This document shows, piece by piece, positions 1 through 41,240 of a stretch of DNA of 64,000 bases (positions within the stretch are counted from its first letter, which is position 1; the number at the start of each line of letters is the position of its first letter). The DNA is taken from NCBI RefSeq assembly GCF_014805685.1, contig NC_060886.1, positions 14,262,608-14,326,607 on the forward strand, in the 5' to 3' direction. This DNA comes from Silurus meridionalis (taxonomy: Eukaryota; Chordata; Actinopteri; Siluriformes; Siluridae). A program made the position numbers and the translations under genes. The notes beneath the pieces are model-generated. The model saw only the letters and a list, made by a program, of their open reading frames with translations, searched no databases and was not told the origin of the DNA.

Positions 1-874
1 CTTTGGTTTGTATCAGAGCCAAAGTTCTCTTCAGATCCTAGACAGTCCTGCTTCACCTGAAAACACAGTCTACAGCCTGGACCATTGCTGTATGTTACAA
101 AAAGTAAGGTGAAGACAGTCTGCACATCTTGTTAATAATGGCACACTAAGTGATAGTGTGTTAAGGAAATGTTGCCATTTTAAAAGAACAAGAGATCTCA
201 CAAGTATATTACTTGACAAATTGGCTCACATTACAAAACACCAGAAGCGAGCTACATCCCTGCCATAACACTGCATTCAGAAACAAAGTACAGATTACTT
301 TTCACCCTCACACTAAACCTCCATTTAAGGTCATCGAGGATGTGGAAGGATGTTACTTATAGTAACAAAGCACACCTGTTGCATGGTCTGAATTAGAGGC
401 CCGAACAGAAACACTTCATAAATTGCTGAGTGTACTTGTGTTTATAGTTAATTTGAGTGAGTCATGTTTTATACAAACACATAACAAAACATCCTGTGAG
501 AACATCATGGAGCATCCTTTAACTCAAATCTTAAGACACATTTCTGGAGTGGACTTTTTAATCATAGCCCAGACCATGTTTTGACTGTATCACTCAACCA
601 TTAAATACTTAGGGCAGCCTATTAACAGAACAATGGCTAAAGTGTTACAGTTTTAGTATTAATATCAAATTATATTCCTAAATAAAGAAGGTTTTTTTTT
701 AAATAGCTTCAGATGTGGATTAACCAGATATCTTTTTTTTTTAGAGTATAGGCTTCTTGCTCAGATCTGGTTGATGTGCAATTTAACAACAATTTACAAC
801 CTAGTCCTTTGATTATTGTGAAATAAATGTTACACCACATGTGATCCATTGAGGAATTGTAATAGGATACTCAC
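1..874 (-). other. gli2 intron 5, 3' part outside the window
   Basis: The donor of exon 5 (GTGAGT, from 874 down) opens this intron, which runs off the left edge. It is AT-rich unique sequence with short poly-T runs. I see no coding sequence or identifiable repeat. Confidence 0.85.
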
Positions 875-29554
<28,680 letters not shown>

Positions 29555-29899
29555 GGCAGGAATATTGAGTCTGTGGATTATAAGATGAGAAGAACACCAT
29601 CTAAATTGTATAGTGTCAGTGCAATGGTGCTGCTTATACACTTATTGCATTATATGAGGAAAAAAAAACAAGAAAAAAAAATCAAGTTACTAGCAAGTAC
29701 CTAATAATGCATTGTGCATTTGGAGATATGATATTAGTACACAAACAGACCAAGTAAATGAGGAGAAATGCATCATTATTTCGTCACTACCCGCTCCCTC
29801 ATTAACCACCATTAATGTGTATAGTTTAATGAGATTAGGTAGTCTACTGTAAATACTGTATACCCTAAAAACAATGTTGCAGCATAATGATTAAAAAAA

Positions 29900-30130
29900 A
29901 AAAACTAAAGAAAATGCTTTGCCCCTGAATCTCTGTCAATGCTGCACTTAAACGCCAGGCTGAGGGCAGATGACTTGGCAGTGTGCCGCTTGTTTAACTT
30001 TGTGGAACCTACAAGATTATCCTTGGTGCAGTGCAAACAAGTGGCGGTCAGGGACTGAAAAGAAGTGCCTTTTAGGAACCTTTCAAACACTGATGGTGTT
30101 TGCTCTGTAGCAAATCGGCAAGGCCGTTAA
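29900..30130. promoter_or_regulatory. Candidate regulatory element just upstream of exon 2
   Basis: A GC-richer unique island (for example ACGCCAGGCTGAGGGCAGAT and AAGTGGCGGTCAGGGACTGA) about 0.35 kb upstream of exon 2, within AT-rich intron 1. It could be an enhancer or an alternative promoter for the start-codon exon. Confidence 0.28.
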
Positions 30131-30989
30131 AAGTGGCTAAAGAACAGATGTTATCAATGATTTAATTGGTCAAACACTAATGTGTTGTGCTAATGTGTGT
30201 AGTACTGGCTATCCATAAATTAATAAGATCCCATGTATATAATACTTTCTAAACATTTGTGTATTTTATTAGAATTAAGTGGGCAAATAAGTAACACTGT
30301 GCTCTTTTGATCTTCAAGTTTACAAGATAAGTAAAGCAAATATTAACCTACATAAAATCTGGAAGGCTGCTGTTGTCTGGTATGCAGGCTAACAATCTTG
30401 TGCTTAAAACAGATGGTGAGGTAATAATAAAATTACAAGTGAAAAGATTTTAAACTTGCTGGCAAAGTCGGAAACTTGGATAGCATACAAGACTGGCTGT
30501 TCACTTTTATTGTGCACTTTACTGCTCTGAACTCTGTTTAAATGTGCTAATACGTCATGTCAATAAAAAAGAAATTATTGCGAAATCATTTCCAACTGAC
30601 TCAATTCTGTTTGTCAAATGGATGCTTTGACAGACTAAAATGTTGATTTAGAGTGGAAAATACAATCTGTTAAATCTATGAAACAGCTTTCAAAAAGTCA
30701 TATGTAATTTAATTTTGGATATTAGTACTTCATTGCAGTGATTTTAGATTTGAAACACCAAAGTTTGGACTACATGTTAGGTCCACAAGTCTTATATATT
30801 ATGATTGATGTTGTAACATTGCAAATCAAGTTTAGCAAATGGCAAATGCAAATATGGTCAGCATATTTCAAGCGGAACATAGGCCATATTCATCACCTCT
30901 CAGTAATGCCAGCAGAAGATCTTACTGCCAAGGTAAGCTGATTCTAGATGGTTTGTTGGCCTTGGATGACATCTGTATTACTTCTTCCA

Positions 30990-31110
30990 AAAAATTTGCC
31001 ATCTCCCATCCATGCCACCTCTTTGAATGTGTAAAACATTCTCTGAGTAATCTAAAGTCTCACAGATTAAGTTTGAATTTGTCAAAAGCACAATTATTTT
31101 ACTTTGGAAT
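30990..31110 (+). pseudogene. Possible LINE reverse-transcriptase remnant
   Basis: One frame reads VKHSLSNLKSHRLSLNLSKA then QLFYFGIN. It resembles the W-x-x-x-H-x-L-x-LN-x-x-K-T-E-L-L-x-F stretch of L2/CR1/Rex-type reverse transcriptases. No other part of the enzyme is clear, so this could be chance. Confidence 0.3.
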
Positions 31111-32663
31111 AAATTAATCACTGAAGACAGAAACAATCAATTATAACAACTTGGACTGCTCTGAAATCGAAACACAGCACACTAAGCATCAGTGTTGTGG
31201 GAATTTGTTTCTAAATGCCAACAACACATGCCCACATCATGCAGTAAAGAACCAGGCTGAGAGTGACCCTTTGACATGGCTGTTGAAATTTGATTGAATA
31301 GTGCAGGTGTCAGAAACCAACTTGACAGGTGGTAGTTAGGGTAAAAGAAAGACCAGAGAGAGAGAGCACCTCTTTTATTTTTTATGGCTGCTCTGACAAG
31401 TGCAGTGTTTGAAAAGGATCAGAGCGTCAGGTCCACGTGTCACAGTGCTATAGGACCCTGCAGAGTTGGGAGCTAATCCTCCTTGGGAGTCTGTGGTCTG
31501 GTTCCCCTTATGCTACTGAGCCTTACCGTTCAGCCACAAGTGGCTAATATATAACCTTTTTCAGGCTTCCTATATTTAATCTCATCTTTGCATTGACACA
31601 ACTATGTCACAACTACACTATGTTTTTAGAAAGGGTTAAGAAAAATATCTGCTTCCATATCAGCTTCAGAAAAGAAATATTTCAGCAATTTTTACCAAAA
31701 ATACCAACAAATTTATAGGGTTTCAAAGTGTCCTATTTGCTTTTCTTATAGAAAATAGTAAAAAGAAAAATGTGTAAAGTATGGCTTTAGCAATTTCCCT
31801 TTATTGTTATAATCAAAAGGCCCTGGATGAAAATCTAACCTCTAAAAGAATGTATTCAAATGAACAAACTTTTCAGAATCATGCAGGAGATTTATAAAGA
31901 TGACTACTATCTGGCAGAAAGTCTATTTATCAAAGCAGATACTCTTTCAGTAGATCAATTACAGTTATGGTAAATAGGTGCAAAGTATATTTTCTGACAA
32001 TTTCAGCAATCAATAAACTCAATCTTAGGAATGCATGCATTAGGGTAACTCTAAATGTGCTCTTTTTCACATTTTAAATGAACTATTAGTTAAAATGTTT
32101 GAATTTCATTATTAGTTTTAGACTGATATCTTGTAAACAGGACATGGTGATGGTGCTACAGGTCCACCATGTTTCTTCTAGAATGTCAATGACCCTAAAA
32201 GCAGGTCAGGGATACTGAAGTTTCCTGCCATTAAGTCATCCCCAGACAAAGACAATTGTTTGTTGAGGTGTTAACATAGCATTATATGGAATGTCTTAAG
32301 AAAATACTATTGTTTCCAAGTACTTTGCACAATTATGGGTTTTTTTTTTCAGCTGTTTAAAACCAGGGGCCAGAAATATTTATTTGAATGTATTTTTCAC
32401 ATTGGGATTGTTTGTTAAATGGCTAAAATACCATTACATTGGTTAGAATAAAAAATGGTTGATAATGTTTTACGTACACTATGATGGCCTACTTTGCTTT
32501 TATGAAGCATTTGAACAAAAAATGTAAGAATATTTATTTAAATGATAATTTTATTGTAAGAGTATCCTTCTATTTTACAGAAATACCTTCTGTAGACAGG
32601 CATGCAGAAGTGACAAATTCTGAATTTCGGTTCATTGGAAAAACATTCAGGTTTATTCTGTAC

Positions 32664-32701
32664 TTTGGTGAAGTCACACTGGTTTGGTGAAGTCACACTG
32701 G
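32664..32701. repeat. 19 bp perfect tandem duplication
   Basis: The unit TTTGGTGAAGTCACACTGG occurs twice in a row in intron 1. Confidence 0.95.
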
Positions 32702-35229
32702 AATGGTTAAAATGTTTTTTAACCATTTAAGCACTTTTTCACCCTAGAACAGTTTAGATTTTCTTTGTGTTCCCAGTTATTTTTAGTGTATAATTCAGTT
32801 TGTTTTCTATTTTTTGTTAGACCTACAAGACCTGTGACCATTCTAAACATACCATTCTATACATACTTTTTTTTCCAAGATAATACACATTCATAATATA
32901 CATCATTTTATAGGTTTTTTCAATGTTACAGATTGTAAGCATCAAGGAGAATTGATTTTGACATGTACTGCTGCCTTTACCCCCAAACTCACTTCTGTCT
33001 TACAGCACTAAGTAAGATGACTCAGTCCACAAGCACACAGTTTTTTCTTTTGCAATGAGAAATGTTCTATTTATTTGAGGCCAGTCCTAACCACTGTGGA
33101 TGGTCAATCAATGTGCTTTTCCCCTTGTCAGTAACAGCATGAAAACCTTTAATCCAATCCCCTTTTTACTAGCCAGCATTTTCTCTGCTGTATATTACTG
33201 GTTAGAGTAGTATAGTATGTCAAAATAATAGTTTTAAAGAGTTACTGTATATTTGATGACATTCCAGGACACACCCAGACTATGTCCTTGAGGTGAGATA
33301 CTAAATATACTGCAAACTTAAGAGATTTCAGTTTAGCTTTTGCCTTTCCTTCAATTTCAGTTTGGCTACCGGGAAGCAATATGAACATTAATCTGTGTAG
33401 CTCTGCTTTGAAAAGTGCAACTATTCAAAAGTACTAACACTGCTAGGCATTTCCAAGGCAGTAGACCTACTATTTGTGATTAAAAAACCCAAAATGTTAT
33501 CATCAGATAGAGCTAGACAAAGGTAGACATTAAATTTGACTAAATCCAGATGTGCTACATGCTAACAGGACATGCTTTGAATCTCTTCTACACAAGCAAG
33601 CTTTTAGTTTGCATTTGAATTCCATTTGCTATTTTTTTTTTTAAATGTTAAATGTGAAAAATAAAAGGTCAAAAGACAACCAATGTCGAATGGATGAGCC
33701 TGCACTTCCCCCACCAGGCCCACATAAAATGCAATATCCTGTGGTTGAGCTCTTTGTGCCCCTTCAATCTAAAACAGATGTTAGCTTCACAGCCTACACG
33801 TAAGCATGTGGAGGAATATTTCACTGCAGTGGCTGCAAGAGAACACATAGCTATGTATATTTAAGGTGGTAATTAAATCATCACAACTTGTGTTTATGCT
33901 GCAAACAGGTTTTAAAATAAAGTAAAACTCACTGATGCTAATGCTGTGTAAGACTCTGAGGTCACAGCTGTTGATTGTCACATTACAAAGCACACAAAGA
34001 ATTTGTTTCCTTTAAACACCATTTGTTCGGATCACTAAAACCCAGTGGTGTTGTTAGCACTTTCCTGTCACAATCTCAGCTGTCATTTCTCCCAGACTGA
34101 ACCACTTTTATTAACACAGATGTGTAGACCTTTTATATGTAAATATGAAAACAATGCAGGAAAGCAATCAAACATTAAGAATCCCAATCCCATGCAGCCA
34201 AAATGTAGTTGGGAATAAGGTGTCAGGTTATAGTATTCTCTATTCATATTCACAAAGTCCCAAACAATCATTCTTTACGGTGACCCATGGTGTGGATAGG
34301 AAAGGCAACAAACCTGTAAATATGACATTATTATTATTGGTCCAATTTTCCATAAGGTTTCTGCCTCTCAACTAAATTTATTTAGATTACTATATGTCAC
34401 TACTTATTATTTTGGCTTGTGTTTTGGAAATGCAGTCAACATTGCAGTTAATTAATAAATTATCAACTTTGAAAAACACAGTTTTTTTAAGCTTTGCACA
34501 ACTGAAAAATTGAGTACATAATAGTCTTTCTGCTGTGATTAGATTCACTGACAAAACCTGTTTCTTTCCATCATAATTGTGGGATAAATTAATAAATGCA
34601 TGAACAATTAACCAGTTTGCAAAACTACCCAAAATTAATTTTCTGAAAATGATTTAGCTCATCCTTCACAAACACTAGGCAATTAGCATTGCTTAAAATT
34701 TCAGATTGCATTCTAAACATTTCTCAACACTGTCACAATTGGTAAGTGTATTTTACCACACAGTGTGAGACATCCATCTGTCTCAGTTGTTGTCTAAGTT
34801 GTGATTCAGCAGTGTGTCACCTGGGAACAGGAAAGAGGGGCTGTGCAGTCTAATGCTGTGTAGTTGAAGGGGCTAGAAAGATACCAGTTGCTTGACACCC
34901 TATGCCAGTATGGTCTTTGATCCGATCACCTACAAGACAGATGCTCTGAAAAAGGTGTCCAGTTCAGCACCCTGCAGCATAAAAACCGTAATGAAAGTGT
35001 GGTATGGTCCCTATGTGTCCCTTTTTCCTAAACCCTTAATCCCTTGAGAGTGCTTGTTATTAGAGTGTATCAGAATGGTGTGTACATTGTAAAGCACTAC
35101 ATAATTTAGTTACACTAGACGTTGACAGATGATGAAAGAATAGCATATTATCTTGATGTTACTGGGTATAAAAAAAAATAAAAATTCCTTACTGAATGGC
35201 TTTAGCCCAGCATAGGTCCAGAATAGCGT

Positions 35230-35780
35230 TCAGTGAAAGGCCATAAGAGGGAGTAGATCTTTGTGTGTCAGGGTGTGGGACCGGCTGATTGCTAAAGATT
35301 ACCACATGGCTTCTCCTTGCTCAACATGTACAACTCATCTCCCATGGCTGGAGAGGAGTCTGTGGCCTGGCAGTGATTCAACACTCATTTCTGATGCTCC
35401 TGCTCATCCTTTGGAACATAATGGGGAGATCCATCCGCCCACTCCATTCCTGGCAAGTCATGTTTGGGCTATGGGAGGCCACCCGATAAATCACAACTGG
35501 CTTACATTGTCTGCTGCACTTCCAATAATCCTGTCTTGGAAGCAGGAGATTTCCCTTAAGAAGTTTTTACCAACCTGCCCGAGGGCTTTGTGCAGTTCAG
35601 AATTGGCTTCTGCATCAGATTAGCACAGGCAAAAACCACGTGGAACAGTGTGCCATTGTTTGAGTCTATGTTAGTGAGGGAAACAGCAAGTCAACTTGCA
35701 GGCCATGAAGATGTCACCATGACCGTTATAATGATCTTTTCATGGCCGGTTGCTGTTACGTCCTTGCCCAGGTGAAACTA
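35230..35780. promoter_or_regulatory. Candidate regulatory element in intron 1
   Basis: About 0.55 kb of sequence clearly richer in G and C than its surroundings, without tandem structure. An open + frame of 120 codons (35261-35623, non-ATG start) has no recognisable domain. A non-coding function is more likely than a gene. Confidence 0.25.
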
Positions 35781-38700
35781 AACATGATGTGATATCCTGA
35801 GAATAAATTTTTTTGTACTTATAAGATGGCCCTCATGCATGGTGCTCTACAGGTGAACAGTACACTGTTATTTCCCACACTACAGATTATAGCACAATTA
35901 AATGTGATGTTAAAAGTTCGATGTGCCTTCAGCTTTATCCTTATTTCTGTCCTTAATCAGAAGTCAGAGTCAGAAGTTGAGCAATTGCAATGTTCATGCA
36001 TTAGCTCATTCTAAAGTTCGTCAACCCAAGATTAACTGTATGAAAGACTGTTCTCACAGTTTAAAAATAAAATCTTTTAACTGCTTAAAAAGACATATCA
36101 TTTTGGTAAAGTATAGTGTTTACTCTTGGTCAAGTAATGAAATGAATCCATCCTTCACACATTCTGCCTGGTCCTCACATGAATCGCAGGTTTGGGAATT
36201 GCTAGCATTGCACTGAGCCATTCATAGATATGACAGATTATACAAAACATTTTAAAACAATGTGAATACATTTTTTTTGGGGGGTCGCACACTAAAGTTG
36301 TAAATTGTGAACATAAAATGTAGCACAAAGTAAAATAGTGAAACAGATGGAATATTTTAAAAAAATAAGAGAAAAAAGTACCAAAATAGTGCAAAATACA
36401 TGTTTCTGTTATTTAGTAAAAAATATAAAATATAAAAAAAGTAAAAACTCCACCTACTGTTACATCACTTTTTTCTCCAATGTTCTACGAAAATGCATGC
36501 CTTTGTAATCATATTATTTTTAGCAGTTTATTTTTAATTCCTTTATATCAAAGCGATGTTTAATTCTTAAATCAGATTCGTTCAGAAGGTTTTATTTTTT
36601 AGTCTGACAGTAGGGTCAGCTGCAAGGCAAATTACAGATTTACTTTAATGTGCTCATACTAACACATTACCATTTCTATAGTAAGGGCCCATTCACAGAG
36701 ACTTGTATGGTGAACACCCAAAATAATCTAAGCCTAAAAAGATTATAAAAACTTTTTTTTTACAAAAAGATTAAACATAAAAGCAATGGAAGGAGTCTCC
36801 AGTTTACAGTGTAACAGAAAGCTGCTGTCCAAGTTTCTTTGCCATGGGCAGTACAAATAAAAGGTATTAACATAAACTTCTATTATGCACAATATACATA
36901 CATGTTTATTAATGAACACATTTGTTGTTTAGAATTTTTGGCAAAATATGAAAGCAAGAGAAGCATCTGAAAATGCTGGACATCAATCAATATAATCATG
37001 GACAATTTACTTTGCATCAGGCTGCATCACACCACACCCATGATCATTTCCTATAAAAGAAGATAATCATGTTTTATTCTGTACCTTAAACTTTTTTAAG
37101 ATATAAAAAAAAACAAACAAATGCTTTATTCTTTGTTTTAAAGACCCATACTTTTAAATTGACCTGACCTGAGATTGTCTCAGAATAAATCAATCAATAA
37201 ATGGCAAATGGGTAATTGCAAGGAATGTGTTTTTCTAGATTTATTTGATGCCAAACAAACAGCAAACAATGGCATAGTGGCTGGACAAGTATAGGCAAAA
37301 GAATCTTTTCTGTCCTGAAAACTGGATGTGATGTGGTCTTAATTAACCTCAGCTTCTCATGTTAGAATGAAGCATATGTCTAGACAGGCCTGTGGCAGCA
37401 GTCACTAAAATGTTGTAATGGCCAGAGCTAAAGAGCTAAAACTCAAAGTTCACTCTTTGGCGAGTATAAAGGCATGTAAGGTGTAAGCACTCTTCACAGT
37501 TTCCTCAGCACTCTACCACCTTTTTTAGCTGCTGGAACACTGCAGATTTGTATGAAACACTGCTGTTTTGCTGGTCACTTAAGGGGCCCATCGATTCACA
37601 TGGAGATCCAAGTGTACTTCAGCTACTTCTCACAGATTTGTCTAATAGATTTGAGATCTGACACTTACATTGTCCCAGACCCAAGAGTACCACCCCACAG
37701 CCCCCAAAAAAAAAAAACGGACTGGCCACTCCGACTCTGCAAATGGACAAAGATTTTCATTATGCCAGCTAGGTTTAAAAACCATGAAGTTGATGTGTGA
37801 TCAGGTGCCAACATGTTGCAGAAATAAAAATTACACATGCAGGCTGTTTTTTTGCAATTGAACTATCATGCCACCACAGTTTGCAATGCCACCCCACACA
37901 AAGCACCCAAACCCAAATACAGCACAGTGAATTCACAACAAGAAATAAAAACCTAAAGTCAACAGAGGGAAGTAACTGAATAAATGTTTGAAATGAGTCA
38001 GAATTTTTTTTTGCCATTCATGCTGATGATTGATTTTTTATGAATGGTACAGCCTGGGACATGTTTAGCATAAGTGGATCTGCTGCAGGCTGAAAGAAGG
38101 AGAAGAGATACTTGTGATAAACAAACTGAAATCCTAAATAACTTTCAAAACAGTGCCAATATAGTGAGAAACAATATTTCGGATTGTAGTACACAATAAC
38201 ATTTTGAAATGCAGGAATGATTGTTTGTATGAACACACCACAAATGTATATCCTTATTTGGTTCTTATGTTAATAACTTTGTATTCTACTTGTTCCCATG
38301 ATAAACTCCTAGAACCGCCTCTGTAATAGTAATATTACAATAATATGATGACTAGGTCTACCTTCTTTAACACATTTTTTTATTGAATACAGATTCCTGC
38401 TCTCTAAACACTGGACTTTTGTCACTATTGTTTGAATTTATATTGAACAATGTTAACTGCTTGCATGATGTCCTGACCTACGGGCATTTTAAATAGCTAC
38501 TTGAATGTGACTTGTTTTCAATTATTTCTACTAATCTAATCCCAAATGAATGTAAATTAATGCATTATTTGATTAAAATAATACATACTATGATTTACAG
38601 CAATATACCTCATATATTCTTCCATTTTTTTGTTATCTCATGCATCCTGGTTTTTAGTGAGGTTAGTGGTGAACATTGGCAGGCAATGCAAAACAATAGC

Positions 38701-39355
38701 AGCTCCTTATTTACACTAAAAAACTACATGAGTAAGTGATCTAAAGACATTACATCACCTTTTATTGTTTGCTTCGAACACATTAAGTGAAGTTCTGCAC
38801 TTCAGCCTGAGAGACTTTTCACTACGCTGTCACTTACATTTTCTACACCTCCTCCAGTACTGCCTAGTGGATCGCATTCATGTTTGTTTTCCACGCTTCC
38901 CTTTTTTTCCCTGTGTTCATTAAATTTTACACACCAAAGAGAGAAAGAGCGAGGCAGCCTTAAAGTAACGCACAGAAAAGCTGGCCTACGACATGAAAGT
39001 GATGCAGCCGTCCCACATCTCAGAGGCTCATGACCAGAGACCAAGCAGGGCTGAATAATCTGAATAGCCCATCATTTCTTTACACCCTTTCATTCGCTCT
39101 GTCTCTGACTGTTGGAACTCCTCATTCCACACAATAGCAAATTCACTAAGACCTTTCTTCTTATGCTAATGGTCTCAACTGGGCATCACATTAAATTTAG
39201 CACACCCAACACACACCACACACACAAACTCAATGTGTCTTTTACTTGAAAGTGACGTGCGTTATAAAACAAACATATATATGGTATATATTAGAATAGA
39301 ATAATGTGAACTGCCAGCTTAAGTGTAATTTAGTGCAATGTGGCTGTCTATATGC

Positions 39356-39447
39356 ATCCAGTGGTTCACTTTCTTAAGGATCCAGTGGTTTACTTTTTAA
39401 GGATCTAGTGGTTTACTTTCTTAAGGATCCAGTGGTTTACTTTTCAG
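39356..39447. repeat. 24 bp minisatellite, four copies
   Basis: Units start at 39356, 39380, 39403 and 39427, each close to ATCCAGTGGTTTACTTTCTT plus AAGG. The second is one base shorter and the last is truncated. It lies about 340 bp inside intron 1 from the putative exon 1 donor. Confidence 0.9.
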
Positions 39448-39530
39448 TTTTGATTTAATAGGTTCTGGATGGTTTTTAATGTGTCTATCATGAGGTTGCA
39501 CAATCTTGATATTAAAAAAAACCAACAAAC

Positions 39531-39569
<39 letters not shown>
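39531..39569. repeat. (AG)n microsatellite
   Basis: A nearly pure AG run of 39 bp with one C interruption at 39540, about 220 bp from the putative exon 1 donor. Confidence 0.95.
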
Positions 39570-39571
<2 letters not shown>

Positions 39572-39812
39572 CAAGTATCAGTTTATAAGTAAATAGCTCT
39601 CCAGCAGTTCACATGTTCAGAAATACAGATGTGTTATTGTATATGCTGAAAGCTATTCTCTGATCAGTGCAGCAGGCTGCATGTTCTGCAAACTCGCCCG
39701 ACCGACCAAAAGTTTGCGCATCCAAACAAACTCCGGCGTGTTAGTTTTTCCGAAAGCACGGAGTGGAAAGTGAAGACTTGAGCTCACCTCGCGGCGCGGA
39801 CAAACTTTAACT

Positions 39813-39875
39813 TCAGCTCTGATCAGAAGCAGATCGCGACTTCTCGCTTGCAAGCTGAACCGAAAATCCACTCAT
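39813..39875 (-). other. Upstream ORF of 20 codons in putative leader
   Basis: An ATG at 39875-39873 opens a 20-codon frame (MSGFSVQLASEKSRSASDQS) that stops with TGA at 39815-39813, entirely inside putative exon 1. Shorter upstream ORFs begin at 40018 (3 codons; its TGA overlaps the next ATG), 40007 (12 codons) and 39972 (5 codons). These matter only if transcription starts upstream of them. No homology is claimed. Confidence 0.35.
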
Positions 39876-39932
39876 GGTCTTAAATCTTCAGCGCGCGGGC
39901 ACTTTTTTTCCCTCTCCTACACAGAACAATGT

Positions 39933-39954
39933 GCTTCTTCTTCTTCTTCTTCTT
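39933..39954. repeat. (CTT)7 short tandem repeat
   Basis: Seven CTT units, GAA on the gene strand, inside putative exon 1. Confidence 0.9.
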
Positions 39955-41114
39955 TCAGCTCATATGCTTCATGCTTTTCTCCTCGGCCGTAATGTTCTGC
40001 AGTCCATCACGTAGACATCGCGCAAGTTTTTTTCAATAGTTGAGTCTTGTGAAAGAGATGCGGCGCGTGCGTGTGCGCGTGTGTGTTGGTTAAAAGACAA
40101 GAAAATAAAAAGTTGGTAGGTTGAAAAGTTTTCTGAGCGCAGACTCTGAGCCTCTGTGCTCTGCAGCGATCAAGATGTTGGAGTTGTTTCCAGTCTCTTA
40201 CCCTCCCCGTACCCCCCCCCTCTATCTCTCTATCACCCCCTTCCGCAGAGTTCACTCACTCGCTCCTTCACGCTCCAGCCACTAAACCCGCGTCGAGACA
40301 CTTTATAACGCGCCTATGCGCTGTGAAAAGCCTCACTACGCGTTATCACTACGCGTTCCCTTAGTCAAAGAAAATCACCCGAAAAGCATGGTTTAAATGT
40401 TGTTTCCTGAGCTATAAAACAGATCTGGTACACTGTTTAGTGGCTAACGGGCTAATAGTCTCTTTACTTACAGTTTCAGATTTTATTCCATTAGTTTCAT
40501 CACACTATTTGATTTTGCTCAACTTTAAAGGAAAGCAGCGAATATATTACGCACTCCAGGCAATTTATTTTTAACTTATTGTGAAAAACGAGCTTCCACA
40601 CCAAGGCCTGACGTAAACATTACCTCTTCCTGCAATTTAGACAGCTAAATTGCTTTAAAAAAAAGTTCAATATAACTCTAATGTAGTGAATGGATATTGT
40701 GTAACGTACAAGTCTTGCTACTACACTATTTCTGTTATAGGATGAGACCTGTTAAAGAAGCGAATGCATGTAATTTATAACCTGCCCTGGGTTATTACTG
40801 CCTTTAGATTGTTGTTGTGGTGCAAACGCTCCTCTGAACTTCATATAAATATTTCTCAGAAGTGGGCTTTTCTTTGTATAGGCAGTCGTTTGTAGATTTG
40901 TGAAGCATCTGTGACGCTTATGAACCACCATATAGAGGAACGTGTAGGCCGTCAATAGAATAGTACGTTTTATCAGATCATCATGTTCACTCATTGAAAA
41001 TAATCATACTGTGCATCACATACATTTTTATTGTTGTTTTGTTAATCCTGAATCAGACTGGTGTTGTGCCTTTCACTTCACTTTATTTAGCTTTTGTTTT
41101 GTTCTTACAGTAGA

Positions 41115-41240
41115 CATTCATTTATTCCTTCATTCATTTATTCATTCATTCATTCCTTCATTCATTCATTCATTCATTCATTCATTCATTCATTCATTCA
41201 TTCATTTATTCATTCATTCATTTGTTTGTTCATTTGTTAA
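41115..41240. repeat. (ATTC)n microsatellite
   Basis: About 30 imperfect ATTC units with TTTA and CCTT variants. A frame reading repeated HSFI across it is an artefact. Confidence 0.95.

Larger units (their letters stand above)
29571..39787 (-). other. gli2 intron 1 (within the 5' UTR)
   Basis: If the exon 1 assignment is right, this 10.2 kb intron separates the leader exon from the start-codon exon. It contains a weak LINE reverse-transcriptase remnant (30990-31110), a minisatellite (39356-39447), a GA tract (39531-39569) and GC-richer unique blocks at 29900-30130, 35230-35780 and 38800-39060. I see no other gene. Confidence 0.65.
39788..40275 (-). other. gli2: Putative gli2 exon 1 (5' UTR); 5' end uncertain
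   Basis: Exon 2 has only 16 nt of leader after a good acceptor, so a 5' non-coding exon is required. The best donor upstream is GCGAG|GTGAGC, with the last exon base at 39788, inside the CpG-rich block. The 5' end given here assumes that a TATAAA-like motif (minus strand, 40307-40302) sets transcription about 30 nt downstream; this is a guess. If the leader is this long, it holds five ATGs (A at 40018, 40007, 39972, 39963, 39875), all in short ORFs that stop before the donor, and a GAA-rich stretch at 39933-39954. Alternative first exons elsewhere are possible. Confidence 0.5.
39660..40350 (-). promoter_or_regulatory. CpG-rich block, probable gli2 promoter
   Basis: This is the only stretch in the window with dense CpG dinucleotides (for example CTCGCGGCGCGGAC near 39787-39800, GCGGCGCGTGCGTGTGCGCG near 40060-40080, and GCGCCTATGCGC near 40310), set in AT-rich DNA. 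It contains the candidate exon 1 donor and lies about 10 kb upstream of the start codon, as expected for a developmental-gene CpG-island promoter. A C-run at 40211-40219 and a TATAAA-like motif at 40307-40302 (minus strand) are also visible. The limits are by eye. Confidence 0.65.

Noticed and set aside
39653..39871. Open frame reading MDFRFSLQAR across the CpG block
   Set aside because: It starts at GTG, not ATG, and runs through the good exon 1 donor at 39787. It is not a coding exon.
40007..40255. 82-codon minus frame in the CpG block
   Set aside because: No ATG start is visible on the minus strand between 40018 and 40275. It is better explained as non-coding leader.
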